Under the pieces are notes generated by a model. That model did no database searches and was not told the DNA's origin. It was given only the letters and a program-made list of their open reading frames with translations. From the NCBI GenBank assembly GCA_973895155.1, contig OZ316891.1, positions 16,926,001 to 16,990,000 on the forward strand: DNA of 64,000 bases, given 5' to 3'. Position 1 is the first letter of the stretch. Each line of letters begins with the position of its first letter. This document shows, one piece after another, positions 1 to 10,900 of the stretch. A program made the position numbers and the translations under genes. The DNA is from Marsupella aquatica. Taxonomy: Eukaryota; Marchantiophyta.

Positions 1-1521
1 CCGGAGCTTCTTCTCCAAGCTCTTACTCTTCTCCTGACTCTTCTTGGCTCCATCCAACAAGGGTCCATACTTCCCACTAACCTCCTTCACCACCATCTCG
101 ATAGCTTGGGAGATCACATCCGGGGAAAGTGTGGAGCCAGGTGTGCCGGGACTCTTCCGTTTCCCTAGACTCAGGGCCTCACTTCTCTTCGCTCGTGTCT
201 CAAAGGCTGCCACCTGACTCCGTAGTGCTCCCACCTGGTTCCTCCACTCCATCACTTCTCCAGAATTTTGCTTCTCTTTGGCCAATGCTTGCCTCAACGC
301 TCCTACTTCTTCTGCTTCCTTGGCCTTGGTGGACAAAGCTCCCTTCAAGTTGGTGATCTCTACGTGAGCTGCATTGATGTGCCTGACCTTCTCATGAATG
401 GTCTGCTCCTTGGTCTTGATCACCTCCTTCAGTGACAGGATGCTCTGCTCTAACGTCTCTACTTTGACTGTGGCGTGCTTGAGAGACTCCCTCAATGCGT
501 GGACTAGCTTGAGTCCCTCGTGGACTCCCTCTCTGAAATCCCGTAGCTCTGCCAAGTAAACATCCGGAATGTTGTATTCCAGAGGCTGTTTCGGATCTCC
601 CACGAGTGATTCAAGCCACTCCAATGTGCAATCATCCTCCTGGTTCTCTTCTTCTCTATTATCCTCCCCACCAGCAGACAATGATTCCTCCGTGAGCTTC
701 CCTAAAACGGTAGTGGCAATACTCCGGATCTCCGTGGTGAGAGATGATCCCGTGTCTTCATGCCCCGGAGAACCAATCAACCCTTCTGCCCTGGCCAATA
801 CAAATGACCCCATCAAATGTACAGCCCCACCTGGTTTCACACTCCCGGGCTCAGCGGCCAATAGCTTCTTCAATCCGTAGCACCACCATCCGTACACATG
901 GGCTGGGTAGTTCTTGATGTCCATAGCTACCACGAAATGCTCCTCATTCAGCACTCCGGATTGCACGTTGCCAAGAACCCGTTGATGCACCTTGGCCAGG
1001 AAGCCCTTATACTCAACATCCTTGACAGCAGAAAGAGGGATGGCGGTGGTGGAGGTAGGATTGGTCACCCAAGTGGCCACCATTTTCAACGTGAGTTCTC
1101 CCCTGATATTCCGAGGTGTGAATGAGAATTTCTGATTCTCAAGAAACAATAGCTTAGCCAACTCCACATGGGGCACTACACGTTTGAGACATTCAAAGTA
1201 GATTCCCTCCGTTCGGAACTCCATCCCGGCCTCAATGTCCCAGCTCTTCCCTGAAGGGATGGTAATCTCCACCTTCATGAATTCTGTAAGCCCGGTGGCT
1301 TGGAAAATGTTCCGACAATCCTCCATCACCTTGGTGGAGGTCTTGGGATAAATTCGACGAAAAATCTTCCTACCCACCGGTGAGGAACCCGCTGCCAATC
1401 CCGTGCTCATCATAACTTCTCTCTCTTCCCTTTCCCGTGTAATCCGAGTCTCCACGTAGTCACGGTAAGCAGCCTTGTATCTCCGAATGCGTGACGCACT
1501 AAACTCTGGTTGATCTAGCAT
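1..1521 (-). CDS. LTR-encoded accessory coiled-coil protein, family A, copy 1 (C-terminus off window)
   Basis: This is the same reading frame as the 618-codon ORF at 15966-17822, starting at the equivalent ATG (1521 to 1519). It is open to the left edge, so about 507 codons are present and the last ~110, including the lysine-rich and acidic tail, lie outside. The N-terminal half is a globular region of unknown function and the second half is predicted coiled coil. Only scattered base differences from the other copies were noticed. The gene lies wholly inside an LTR, downstream of about 1.1 kb of LTR sequence. The function is not known. Confidence 0.75.
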   Translation of the reverse strand, partial: MLDQPEFSASRIRRYKAAYRDYVETRITREREEREVMMSTGLAAGSSPVGRKIFRRIYPKTSTKVMEDCRNIFQATGLTEFMKVEITIPSGKSWDIEAGMEFRTEGIYFECLKRVVPHVELAKLLFLENQKFSFTPRNIRGELTLKMVATWVTNPTSTTAIPLSAVKDVEYKGFLAKVHQRVLGNVQSGVLNEEHFVVAMDIKNYPAHVYGWWCYGLKKLLAAEPGSVKPGGAVHLMGSFVLARAEGLIGSPGHEDTGSSLTTEIRSIATTVLGKLTEESLSAGGEDNREEENQEDDCTLEWLESLVGDPKQPLEYNIPDVYLAELRDFREGVHEGLKLVHALRESLKHATVKVETLEQSILSLKEVIKTKEQTIHEKVRHINAAHVEITNLKGALSTKAKEAEEVGALRQALAKEKQNSGEVMEWRNQVGALRSQVAAFETRAKRSEALSLGKRKSPGTPGSTLSPDVISQAIEMVVKEVSGKYGPLLDGAKKSQEKSKSLEKKLR

Positions 1522-1952
1522 CCATGCATCCCGAAATCAATTTCTCAATCACCAATCCCGTCACCCGTGGCAATGTCAATTCCCTGGCCCGAAACAGCCC
1601 CCGTAGCCCGATCACTTAAATTCTCTCAATTTCCCGTCACCACTCCGTGCGGCCGCCACTAATGCCTGGAAGAATGACGCCAGCAAGCCCCACTAATCCA
1701 CCATGAAAGAGAGAGCTTCAAAAATAATTAGAATCTAGAGAGAGCTTCCGGCAAGAGAGAGAAGAACCCCGTTTTTGCTTTCGGCAATGAGAGGGTCGTG
1801 CAAAAGGAAGAGGGAAAGAAAAAGGAAGGAAAAAAAAATAGAACCGAAAAAACTCCTGGCGCCTTCGCCATGCGCCCCGGCCCATTTCTCGGGCCTTACC
1901 CTTGCGTCCTCCTGCGCGCGGCCCTATGCAGGGCGCGCGGCCATTCCTCCCG

Positions 1953-2255
1953 GCTCGCGGGAGGCCCTTCAACTCCCCCCCGCTCGCGTGATCCTCCCAG
2001 CTCGCGGGAGGCCCTTTAACTCCCCCCCGCTCGCGTGATCCTCCCAGCTCGCGGGAGGCCCTTTAACTCCCCCCCGCTCGCGTGATCCTCCCAGCTCGCG
2101 GGAGGCCCTTTAACTCCCCCCCCCCCGCTCGCTTGCGCTCCTTCAGCTCGCGGAGCCTCATTAATTGCCCGGGCACGCAGCCCTATGGGCTCGCGAGGCA
2201 GCCCCTTCAGCTCGCGGAGCCCCATTAATCGCCCGGGCACGCAGCCCTATGGGCT
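1953..2255 (-). repeat. Expanded tandem repeats in LTR A
   Basis: A unit of about 47 bp beginning GCTCGCGGGAGGCCC occurs four times from 1953; the other two LTR A copies have it only twice (from 18253 and 41943). A 64-bp segment beginning CAGCTCGCGGAGCC is also duplicated (2144 and 2208), but single in the other copies. Two extra 47-bp units plus one 64-bp unit account for the 158-bp length difference. C-rich runs lie between units. It sits between the LTR start and the accessory ORF. Confidence 0.85.
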
Positions 2256-2595
2256 CGCGAGGCAGCCCCTCTTTCTCTCGGACGGCCACTAATGGGACTC
2301 GCCCTCCTGAGGAGGGATTTATTTAAAAAAAACCCCCCCCTCTCCTGACTTTGCAATGGGGGTCTCAACAATAGCTCTTGAAGCAAAACGGTAAGTCCTA
2401 TGGGGCTGGTCCTGGCTAGTTTCAAGGTCCCAAAATATTTGCCCACTTAGGTCGCCGCAAATCTTAGAACTATTATGAGAGAAAGAATATAAAGTCACCT
2501 GGGGCATCATCAACCTATAATGACGGAATTAACTAAAAATTAAAAAATGGCTTATTTACATTGACTATTAACAAGGTATCGGCCTTTGCAACCAG

Positions 2596-3432
2596 TTATG
2601 TGTGACTTCCCGTGACGGGGTACCCGTCACACCTGGGGAGTGCCACTGCGGTTGGTAACGGGCCCGGGGCGGCCACGGTCACTATGTTGTCTGCTGGGGC
2701 CGCTCCTGGGGTCAGAGCAGGGGGTGGGGACGATATAGTGTCGCCCCCCCGAGCGCTTGTTCCTCTAGGCCGCCTGGTCAAGGGTGGGGTAGCCTCGTCG
2801 TCATCGCTAAGATCCACAGCGTTGATGACGGAGCGTACCTGTGCTGGCTGGGTGATAGGTGGTGGGGTTTGGCTAGGCTGCGGCTGAGGCTGAAGCTGAA
2901 GCTGAGGTTGAGGCTGAGGTTGCATGGGCACGGGTACGGGTACGGGTCCGGCTGAGTTGGTCATGTTGGTTGATGGCCGAGTTCCCATGAAGCTCTGCAG
3001 GTGCTGGTAGAAGTTCTCCGAAGCGAGTGCGGACGCCCTTGTCAAACGGTTGGTACTGGACTCGCCGTTAATGACAGCCCGAACCTGGGCAGGGATGTGG
3101 TCGAAGTGATGTCGCTGCAGGTCGATTGTACCCGGGATATTGAAGACCTCGTCCGGAAGCCGAAGCAATGCTTCCCAGAACCCGATATATTTGTCTCCGT
3201 TGAAGAAGTACCCAGACACCTCAGCTGGTCGGTAAAGCTCGCTCTGAGACGGGTAGTCAAAGTTAAGGACGTAGTGGTGTCGTCCTGCTAGGCGGATGGC
3301 TCTCTCGTATTCGCGTTCGATCTTGTATCGGCGCGGGTTGGCGTGTTTCAATGAATCGGCCAAGTGCCTTCCGGTAGATAGGAACTGCGTCCAGAATTGA
3401 ATGGCCGAGCTGGAGAGGATCGTGTGCGACAT
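2596..3432 (-). CDS. ORF H: unknown protein truncated by insertion of an LTR A
   Basis: The ATG at 3432 opens a frame of 278 codons. The first ~267 are native; the last 11 plus the stop come from the inserted LTR A, giving the same LTR-encoded tail (ending GSHT) as the element A polyprotein. The native part starts with a region rich in aromatic and basic residues (to about residue 130) with no family recognised. A low-complexity stretch of alternating Pro, Val, Gln and Leu follows at about residues 165-190, encoded by a degenerate 6-bp repeat near 2880-2945, then a Pro/Ala/Ser-rich tail. A TATA box lies about 100 bp upstream. It could be a host gene fragment or another LTR-borne ORF. The C-terminus is lost or continues left of the inserted LTR. 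Confidence 0.5.
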   Translation of the reverse strand: MSHTILSSSAIQFWTQFLSTGRHLADSLKHANPRRYKIEREYERAIRLAGRHHYVLNFDYPSQSELYRPAEVSGYFFNGDKYIGFWEALLRLPDEVFNIPGTIDLQRHHFDHIPAQVRAVINGESSTNRLTRASALASENFYQHLQSFMGTRPSTNMTNSAGPVPVPVPMQPQPQPQLQLQPQPQPSQTPPPITQPAQVRSVINAVDLSDDDEATPPLTRRPRGTSARGGDTISSPPPALTPGAAPADNIVTVAAPGPLPTAVALPRCDGYPVTGSHT

Positions 3433-3530
3433 TCAGAGGAGATAGTAGTGGCGACCTAGAGAGAACGAGAGAGCTGGGGTCGAAGCTGGCGCGCGGACTG
3501 ATGGACTGGTGCACTACAAAGGGTTGGCTC

Positions 3531-3540
3531 CCCTTTTATA
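3531..3540 (-). promoter_or_regulatory. TATA box for ORF H
   Basis: The minus strand reads TATAAAAGGG here, 100 bp upstream of the ORF H start codon at 3432. A transcription start about 30 bp downstream would leave a leader of roughly 70 bases. The match to a plant TATA box is good; use of the site is inferred. Confidence 0.55.
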
Positions 3541-4469
3541 CTTTGAGGGCTCGTCGATCCCCGACGTCTCCTCGACGCCCATAGGTTGAACCGCTCACGC
3601 TTGTGGTGTACCGGCCACTCCGCCGGTCTGAGTCAGCGTGCGTCAGTGGCCGCTTCCTTAAGTTCGTTATACGGACCCGACGAAGGGGCCCCTCCACGCT
3701 CGTAACCCGGGTGTGCGAATAGTGACCCGCCGCCAGCCCGAACCTGAAGTCCCCCTTATTGCCTAATGATGTCCTACCCCTAATGATTACCTAAATACTG
3801 TCGTTATGCTAATAATAGCGGCCTAAGACCCACCTAACGCGCGTGCCGAGCGCAGTTAGACTGAATCATTCATTAACCGCCGTACCGGCAGCGTCACACC
3901 TGCCACCCTCGGACCAACTTTGGTCCCTAAACATTTGGCCCCCAACCCGGATCCCATTGCGCATAACATTGGGCGTGTCACTAACTGGCAACGCCCATAA
4001 CTTTCTTGATAGGCATCCGCAAGCGGAGTACCTTAGCCCGTTGTGACCAGGCCGACCCAGTGCTCATGCCTAGGCCCTCAGGTCTGATCGCCGCTCGGGG
4101 CCCCCGACCGGCCCAACCTGGATCGAACCACAACTTGCGCCCCAAGCGTCCGTTGCCAATGGCGTCAACTCCATTGGCCTTGGGCCCAAGAGGAGCTCAC
4201 TCCCAAGCCCTCAGAACTCAAAGCCTCTCCGACGGTCCGGACGGCCATCCTTGAGCCCGACCCATTTCTCCTTGACCCTACCAGCCATAGGGTAGTCCAA
4301 GTCCTTAGTGTGTGTCCCCAGCTTGGCCCCTTGCCTCGCTAGTGCCACGTCTCATTGCCCACAAGTCTCCCCATGCTAAGTCCTCCCCGGATGGCCTATC
4401 CGGGCCTAGACCATAAGGGAGCTCGGCGTCGGAGTCAACGATGCCGGAGCTAAGTGTTAAGGTAGTTGA
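3541..4469. other. Intergenic stretch, no gene recognised
   Basis: This GC-rich stretch holds only short ORFs with no recognisable content. It may be the upstream region of ORF H on the minus strand and the 5' part of a decayed family E LTR on the plus strand. No LTR terminus, primer site or polypurine tract was found. Confidence 0.4.
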
Positions 4470-5418
4470 GTTCCACGACTTGCGATCAACCAGACCGGGC
4501 CAAGAGCAGAAGTCAAAGCGGTAGAAGACTTGGCTGAGCCCGAGGGTCCAGAAGACCCACCGGTGGCTATTCCGGAGGACAGGACGATGATGGAGGAAGA
4601 CACTCCAGCCCCTTCCAACCCTACATCCTCAGGGCTGGATGTCACTACCCCGGCCCCCGCCCGAGTTAACGTCTGCCCGTGCCCAAATCTGGACGGGCAC
4701 AAACTGGACCACCCGGAACTCTTCGTACCAGGTACATTTCTGAACGGGCTTTTGGGAGATTTCTCCCAACAGATTGCCCGGGATACCGGGGAGTTCATGG
4801 CTTGGAAGGTAGCCTACTTCTTCAATCAGGAGTTGGTTACCGCAATAAAGGCAGGTCGGGCCCAGTCGGAGGCCTCTCAAAGGATAGAGCGGTACTGGGT
4901 TGAGTCCGTGTACCTAAAGGACGAAGTTGCAGCTCAAGAGGCTGAGCTGTTGCAACTACGACCCAAGGTTGCAGCCGCCAATGAGATGTTAGCAAATGCG
5001 CACGCCCTTACTGCTCTAGCCAAACAGGCCAAAGCTGGGAAGGAGGCCGAGATTGCACGGCTTCGGACCCAGGTTGACAGTTTGAAGAACCAAACTGTCA
5101 TCTGGCAAGAAAGACCTGGAGGAGGCCGAAGAGCGGGCCCAGCGTGACACTACGGAGATTGCCACCCTGCAGACCGAAGTGGCATGGCTTCAAGCCGAAG
5201 CCGAGAAACAGACCCAGGTGGTGGACAAGCTGACGAGCAACGCCCAGCAACTAGAAGAGGCATGCCAGGAGGCAGCTGAGGAGACGGATGCGGCAAAGCA
5301 AGAGAACAAATCTCTGCTAGACCAAGTCCAACTCCTCAAGACGGACAACAACAGACTCCGTAGGCAGCGGGATGGCCGCTCCCACTCGGATGGCTCTGGC
5401 AAGCGCACCAGGCATTAG
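4470..5418 (+). pseudogene. Family E accessory coiled-coil ORF, copy 1 (broken)
   Basis: An open frame runs from 4470 to a stop at 5145-5147 with no ATG near its beginning. The coiled coil then continues in another frame from about 5101 to the TAG ending at 5418, so a one-base frameshift lies near 5095-5100. The product is Glu/Gln/Ala/Lys-rich with heptad spacing from about 4860 on, and ends in a basic tail. It resembles the 3' half of the second family E copy (42470-43096): both have a hydrophobic, aromatic segment (AWKVAYFF here, VLAYFQPTFF there), then coiled coil, then a basic end and the DNA motif TTAGCGGAGGG after or near the stop. The N-terminal globular domain of copy 2 is not visible upstream. 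It is probably a remnant of an LTR-borne ORF. Confidence 0.6.
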
Positions 5419-5617
5419 CGGAGGGTTAGGCTTAGAATAGAACTAGGAGTAGCTAAAACAGGCTATTAGGACAAGCGCCAGCCAAAAGATAGCGGCGCTG
5501 ACACATTAGCCAGCCTCTGTAGAATAGGTTAGACTAATAGGACAAGCCGTAACCAGCTTAGTGAGGATATAAGTTAGTGTAGATTTGGGCACGAGGCCAG
5601 GCTGGTCCTTAGCCCTT

Positions 5618-5654
5618 AGTATTTAGCAACCCCTCGATAGAGGCAAGGGGGGGG
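5618..5654 (+). promoter_or_regulatory. TATA-like AGTATTTAG followed by a G-tract (family E copy 1)
   Basis: AGTATTTAG at 5618-5626 is followed by CTCGATAGAGGCAAGG and a run of eight G (5647-5654). The same arrangement is at 7525-7562 (TATATAG, then GGTAGAGGCAAGGGG) and 43439-43473. AGTATTTAG also lies downstream of the accessory ORF in LTR A. The spacing fits a core promoter with the G-tract just before the transcription start. The placement of R is inferred. Confidence 0.4.
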
Positions 5655-6847
5655 ATTTTAGACTCAGAAGTTGGCCATTCGCGGTACGCGTGGGGAGTCC
5701 CAAACTCGGTGAAGTACCGGAGTGCCAAGGGGAGGGTATACAACTAAGCTTGCTGGGCGAGTGCGGAGCCAGGCTCTGTTGTAGTGTATACTCCTCGGCC
5801 TTGGGCCCATTCGTTCACGAGGTGTCGGATCAACCAATCGTAAGTGTATGATCATAAATGAATGAAATCCTTTCCCCTCAATTCCTTCGTGTAAATTGAG
5901 ATTTATGTTTATGTGTAAATGCATGTATGAGTCTTGTGTGCAAGTATCAATGTCGGGCCGAACACGTTATGCCAAGCATGCACGGGGTGTAGGTTACGGA
6001 TACGGGGTTGCGAGCCAAGGTTGAGCACTTGTACTAATGGATCCGGATCAAAGGCGGTAACAGGAAGGCTTAGAAGTCCGTAAGCTGGGGTTGACCCCGT
6101 GTCGACTAAGGTACGTTCTGGCGGCGGAACACAAACTATACCTAGGAGGTGTTTATACATAATAGTAAGCGCACTTAGCGCTAATTTACGTGAGTTAGGA
6201 GCATTCAGTGCGTCCCTCCCTGCCCGAATCCTCATATTTACGAAGGATGTGCATGTCTAAGCCGAAGCCCGGGTTAAGGCCTAGGCTGACAACGTGACAA
6301 TTCTTGAAGTCCTCGCAAAGTTCTTTAGGCTGAAGGGTAGCCTGAGGCTGACTTAAGCGGAGTTTGACAAGATCCCGGGTTACATAAACCAACAGATTGC
6401 AGCCAAGAAGCGCGAAGAAGACATCGGCATACAACAGGAAGCGGCGTGTAATCTCGTGTTTCTCGGGAAAGCTCCAACACCTTTGTGACGCCAATGACAT
6501 GGTCCTTATTTTGTAATCTGATTAAGTAGGTTGCTGTATGCAAGGAGTAGCTATTGATATTGCATAACAATTAGCAAGATGGCAAGAATAAGGGCAATCA
6601 TGGCGTTAAGAGTAGGGAAATAAAAACTATATCGCGGGTGGTCGACGACCACATCTCTTTCAATATGTCATCAAATCCGGATCTGTAAAGAGCATTGGAA
6701 AGATCTGGTCAAGGCGAGTAAAATCGATATAAAACACTCGAGAAACGGAGGTGTATTAAGAAAGATACGGCCTGATTAGTGTGACGGGTTAACTTGTGGC
6801 CGGAATTAGCGGATTCGGCTTCAGTTTCGGGTTAACCCAAGCTCGAT
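5655..6847 (+). other. Decayed R/U5-like LTR sequence, family E; no gene
   Basis: No credible ORF is present. The conserved hairpin pair (6067-6086 and 6115-6130) followed by AAACTATACCT matches the equivalent block in the D LTR (12193-12233) and in another family E copy (13212-13281). The stretch is therefore read as R/U5 of an LTR. A candidate LTR start, TGTGACGGG, is seen near 6780, but no target duplication could be assigned. Confidence 0.4.
6067..6130 (+). other. Conserved hairpin pair (family E copy 1)
   Basis: Hairpin I, GGCTTAG-AAGTCC-GTAAGCT (6067-6086), is partly paired. Hairpin II, GTTCTG-GCGG-CGGAAC (6115-6130), has a 6-bp stem with one G-U pair and the loop GCGG. Relative to the D copy (ATTCCG-GCGG-CGGAAT), the outer A-T pair is replaced by G-C on both sides of the stem, a compensatory change. 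Confidence 0.55.
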
Positions 6848-7049
6848 CACGGCTTAGCTTATGTGAGCACGGCTTCAGCATAGCTCAGGTCAGCACGGCT
6901 TCAGCTTAGCTTAGGTAAGCACGGCTTCAGCTTAGCTCAGGTAAGAACGGCTTCAGCTTAGCTCAGATCAGCACGGCTTCAGGTTAGCTCAGGTCAACAC
7001 GGCTTCAGCTTAGCTCAGGTCAGGGCGGCCTCAGCTTAGCATAGGTAAG
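6848..7049 (+). repeat. 26-bp tandem repeat, about 7.7 copies
   Basis: Units beginning CACGGCTTCAGCTTAGCTC start at 6868, 6894, 6920, 6946, 6972, 6998 and 7024, preceded by a shorter first unit at 6848. Units differ by a few bases each. There are no unique spacers, so it is not a CRISPR array. It lies upstream of a TATA box at 7525, the usual place for an LTR enhancer repeat. Confidence 0.9.
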
Positions 7050-7824
7050 CTCGGATTCTGGCTCAACTTAGGCTAGGTTAGCGGATAGCGGATAGCGGGT
7101 AGTGGCCTAACCCGATACCACGGGTTAACTCTACTCGGGTTAGATAGGATAGCTAGGTTAGCCAAACTCGGGTTAGCTATGTAACTCGGGTTAGCGCAGC
7201 AGTGAGTACCCCCTCTCGGTTGCGGGGGCATAACTCTCTGTGTATTAGACCAAATCGGCTATAATTGACCTCGTTGGAAAGAGGAGCTCAAGCCGCTTCC
7301 AACGCTGCTATCCACGCAGAAAATGGTTGAATAGAGAAATCGGGAGAGGAGACGCAAGCTCGCAAAAACCATGGAGGAGGGCCGAATCCGAAGTACATAG
7401 CCAATTCGAGATAGAAATAAAGTTGCGAGTTAGGGTTCAGTAGTTAGAGATAGTGGCGGCTCTGTTAGGGCTGGGATGGGGCTCCAGCAGCATAGTATCC
7501 ACCCATTTGGGCTCAGTATGAGAGTATATAGAGCAGCCCCCGGTAGAGGCAAGGGGGGGGGGACTTCAGTTGTGTGATCTCACTTAGACTGAGCAACAAG
7601 GAGGAGCTCTGTGCAAGCAAGGCTGGACTTGGACGCTGCATGTTGGGGAGAGCTTGGTTGTGCTATTACTCAGGGAGTAATCAGCCAAGCTTCACAGCAA
7701 CGGGTTGCTAGGTTTGCGAGCTAGATTGTGGCTCTTTCTAGTGGGCAGCACAACTGGGTTCTTTTCCCCCGATACAGAGCCTTGGTGATAGGTGATGTAT
7801 TGGTGATTGTAAACTGTGGGGAGG
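7050..7824 (+). other. LTR-like promoter region (family E), no gene
   Basis: No ORF of interest is present. A stretch of GGGTTAGCxxACTCGGG-like repeats follows the tandem array. TATATAG at 7525-7531 is followed by AGAGGCAAG and a run of ten G (to 7562), as in the other family E copies. The sequence is interrupted at 7825 by the D solo LTR and resumes at 12485. Confidence 0.4.
7820..7824. repeat. Target site duplication GGAGG, left
   Basis: GGAGG directly precedes the D LTR terminus TGTGATG and is repeated at 12480-12484 directly after the opposite terminus ACCACA. Confidence 0.9.
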
Positions 7825-7939
7825 TGTGATGCCTAGACAGGAATCACTCGGCCGGTTAAGTGGGTAAAGCAGGAAGGCACCCTAGGAACACCTTAGTATA
7901 GGGACAAAACAAGGAAAATATAAACAATTAGGGGCAACC

Positions 7940-10900
7940 ATGGAACCCGGGCCGAGGCTGGAGGTAAGGCTAAGGGTGAAAACCCGATTAGGGTTAGGGC
8001 GCGTTAAGCGTCGGCGGCTAGGAAGGATCAACGGGAAGAAGGACCGGCAGAGGAGAGGGGTAAGGAGCGCTTGCAGGAGATGGTGGCTCATTTGCGAGCA
8101 CGAACTAGGCAGACGACTACGGGAGGCCAACTACTGTCAGCTGCTTAGGCAAGCACTCGGGGAGAGAGTAGATACCGACGATCGACCTAAGGAGGGTATG
8201 AGCAACGTCAATCAAGCGGCACATTTCTGGGGATGCCTGTTCGAACGGGCAACTGAGTACATCAAGACTTACGAGGACGAGGAGTCAGAAAGGGCAGCTC
8301 GAGAACGGCAGGAGCTCGCTCGATTGTGGGAGCTGCAGAAGACGGCTTTCTTAGGAGGCGAACTCATCAAGGACGAGTTCCTGTGGACGCCTACTTCCAA
8401 TCAACTCGACGATCTTCTGTTTTGCAAAGACAGCGTCGTCGGCATCCGAGAGGCCATCAAGAACTGCAACGACATACACTGGGAATTAAAGGGTAGCACG
8501 GAAAGGTGGACCCGGGCAACGGTGCTAGGAGAAACCTCCACGGCAGCAGAGATGAAGAGGAAGGGAGCCGTCAACGATGAAGCCACCCCGGCAAAAAGAA
8601 CGAGGTCGGCGGCACCAAAGAAGCCAGCCGAGCAGCAGAGTAGGAGGCAGGGAGAAGCCGAAGAGGAGGAGGTCGATCCCATCAAGGCCATTCCAACCAG
8701 GGATGACACCTGGAAGGGCTGGGCGGCAACCCTACCGGTGGAGGTGCAACTACATTTTGCACGGGAGGAGGATGCATGCTTTACGGCCATGCAGACCAAG
8801 AAGTACCAAGGCTTCATGGCCGGATCCGGCTTGGAGGCCTTTGTAAGATTACCATGGCTGAAGCCGGAGGTACCGGAGTCAGACCTATTAGAATTCGTGG
8901 GGTCATGGGAACCCGAGACCAATTGCACGAGGATATATGGGAAGGATTTCTATCTTACTCCCAAGGTAATTGCCGAAGTGTTTGGCTTGCCGATAGGCAA
9001 TAAGACCAAAGTTGATACCAGGAAGACCTTGCCTGACAAGGAGTTCCGGTCGTTCCCCGGGCCATCAACGAAGAATGGCTTCTTCCGGAACACCTGCACC
9101 AACCCGCACATAGGAGAGATGATCGACTTCTTGCGGGTGACCATGCATTGTAACTTGCCGAGGGCAGAGATCGGCAAGGCACAGGTCTATCTGGCAGAAA
9201 GGCCAGACCCAAGCCGGGACTACAACGGGTACCTCCTCAACCAATTGAAGAAGATCTTAAAGGAGGAGCAGCAGGTAATCGGCATGGGGAGCGTGTCGCG
9301 GCTTGGCTATCACATGCCGCTGTTGTGCCGGTATGCCAGAGGTCAGACTTTTGCCCCGGTACTTCCCCTGCAGGTAAGGGCACCCGAGGAAGCTCCAACG
9401 CCGAGGCCGTTGGCTGAGAAGCCTCAACCACCTGTTAGTCCTACGATCGAGCAGGTGTTTAGGCCCAGGAAGGAGGACTTGCCGATGCAGCAACCAGGCA
9501 TGCAGAGTCTGCTGAAACTACTGGAGAAAGAAAAGAAATCGGCATCGGCAACAACAACGGCAACGGCAACAATGCAGGACACTACTACAGAGGTAGGCCT
9601 ACACCGGCTCACAAGAGAAAACCCCTTTGCTGGAGACAAGGAGAGAATCAGGCCGGAATCCAAGCCAGGTGTTCGAATGTACGTGGGAACCTCAAGCTCC
9701 GAATCTGAGGCAGAATTGCCTGAAGCTCCTACCGACAAAGAGGAGAGGGAGAAGCCGGACGTCCAAGAGGTAGAGGAGGCAGTGGAGGACTGCAGCCATG
9801 ATAATTCCGGCTATGGGTCGGACCATCACGTTCCAGGAGTAAGGACCTGTGGCCGGTTTGTCCCCACACTTCCAAGGGTAGTGCGAGGGGACCCCAACCA
9901 GCAGAGTAGCCCTGAGTCTCCCCCACCAGATGTTGCTCCCCCGAGCTTCGACGGCATAAAACAGACGGTGCAGGAATTTCAGGAGCGAATCAAGCAGGAG
10001 GAAGAGGCCGCCCTGGCTAAGGAAAAGGATTTACCAGGAGGAGATTGGCCGGAGGACATCAGGCGGCTAGCCGAAAAAGGAAGCAAACCTCTAGCCACGA
10101 TTGAAGAGATCCGCAGGATGGCGTGGGAGCAGAGGCCACGATGGGCGATGCCGATCACTTCTACTTACTCCACCTACGCTAAGAATAGAGCCATGGAGTA
10201 TGGTGAGATGTGTGGGGAACTTGCGCTCGGCATCTTTGGAGAGGAGTTGGAGGTAGGACCCTTTTTCCATAGGGAGCAGTTGGAGAAGCACCAATTAGAA
10301 GAAGCGGTGGCTTTAGAGAGAAGCAAGAAGGATGAGGTCATTCGGCGGCTTAGGAGGATGGAAGCCGAGATTGAAGATCTAAGGGCGGCCAAGAAAGCCC
10401 AAGATGAACTGCGGATTAAACGACATGAGCTGAACATCATGCAGGGGCAGTTGGACGCCGCGCAGGCTGATAATCAGAATATCAAGGATAAACTGACTCA
10501 GACGCAGGAAGAGTTGGCCGACACGATCAAAGAGAGGGAGAAGTGGAAGCAAGAGCTGAAGAATACAGAGGAGGCCCACATAACAGCCAACAGCCGGGCT
10601 ATGGCGGAGACCCAAAGAAAGGAATGGGCGTTGAAAGGGGAGCTCGAGAAAATCCGCGGAGCCCTTGAGCAGAAGGAGGTCGAGTTAGGGAAATCCTATC
10701 AAGGGATTATGGCGCTGCAGCAGGAGCTTGCGTCCCTGACGGCCAGCTTCAAGGCCGACCTAAGGGAGAAGGACGAGATGCTCGAACAGACTTACGCCAA
10801 GATGAACCAGATGGAGTCTGTCATCATTGCAGAGCTCGACAAGGAGCTAAGAGCAACCCAGGAGGAGAGGGCTACCTTGAAGAAGGAATTGGAGGAAGCC

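Larger units (their letters stand above)
1..2631 (-). mobile_element. Family A LTR, copy 1 (partial; 5' LTR or solo LTR)
   Basis: The segment matches 16302-18774 and the split copy at 26840-28256 plus 41404-42464 almost base for base. It ends at 2631 with the same terminus (TGTGACGGG read on the minus strand) as the two LTRs of the complete element A. The flank at 2632 is unrelated sequence, not the pol end and polypurine tract that precede a 3' LTR, so 2631 is an outer boundary. The copy is therefore a 5' LTR of an element running off the left edge, or a solo LTR. It is 158 bp longer than the other copies over the same span because of tandem duplications near 1953-2255. Confidence 0.93.

Noticed and set aside
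129-1125. Plus-strand ORFs (75, 103 and 75 codons) repeated in all three LTR A copies
   Set aside because: They are shadows opposite the accessory ORF; their repetition only reflects the repeated LTR.
4530-4532. TTG taken as start of the family E copy 1 ORF
   Set aside because: The frame is open upstream to 4470 and the ORF is a decayed fragment; the true start is missing.
5909-6500. Two overlapping minus-strand ORFs of about 100 codons
   Set aside because: No recognisable content; they overlap the conserved hairpin block of an LTR-like region and are probably chance.
6848-7049. Regular repeat considered as a CRISPR array
   Set aside because: Units are directly adjacent with no unique spacers, and the context is a plant retrotransposon.
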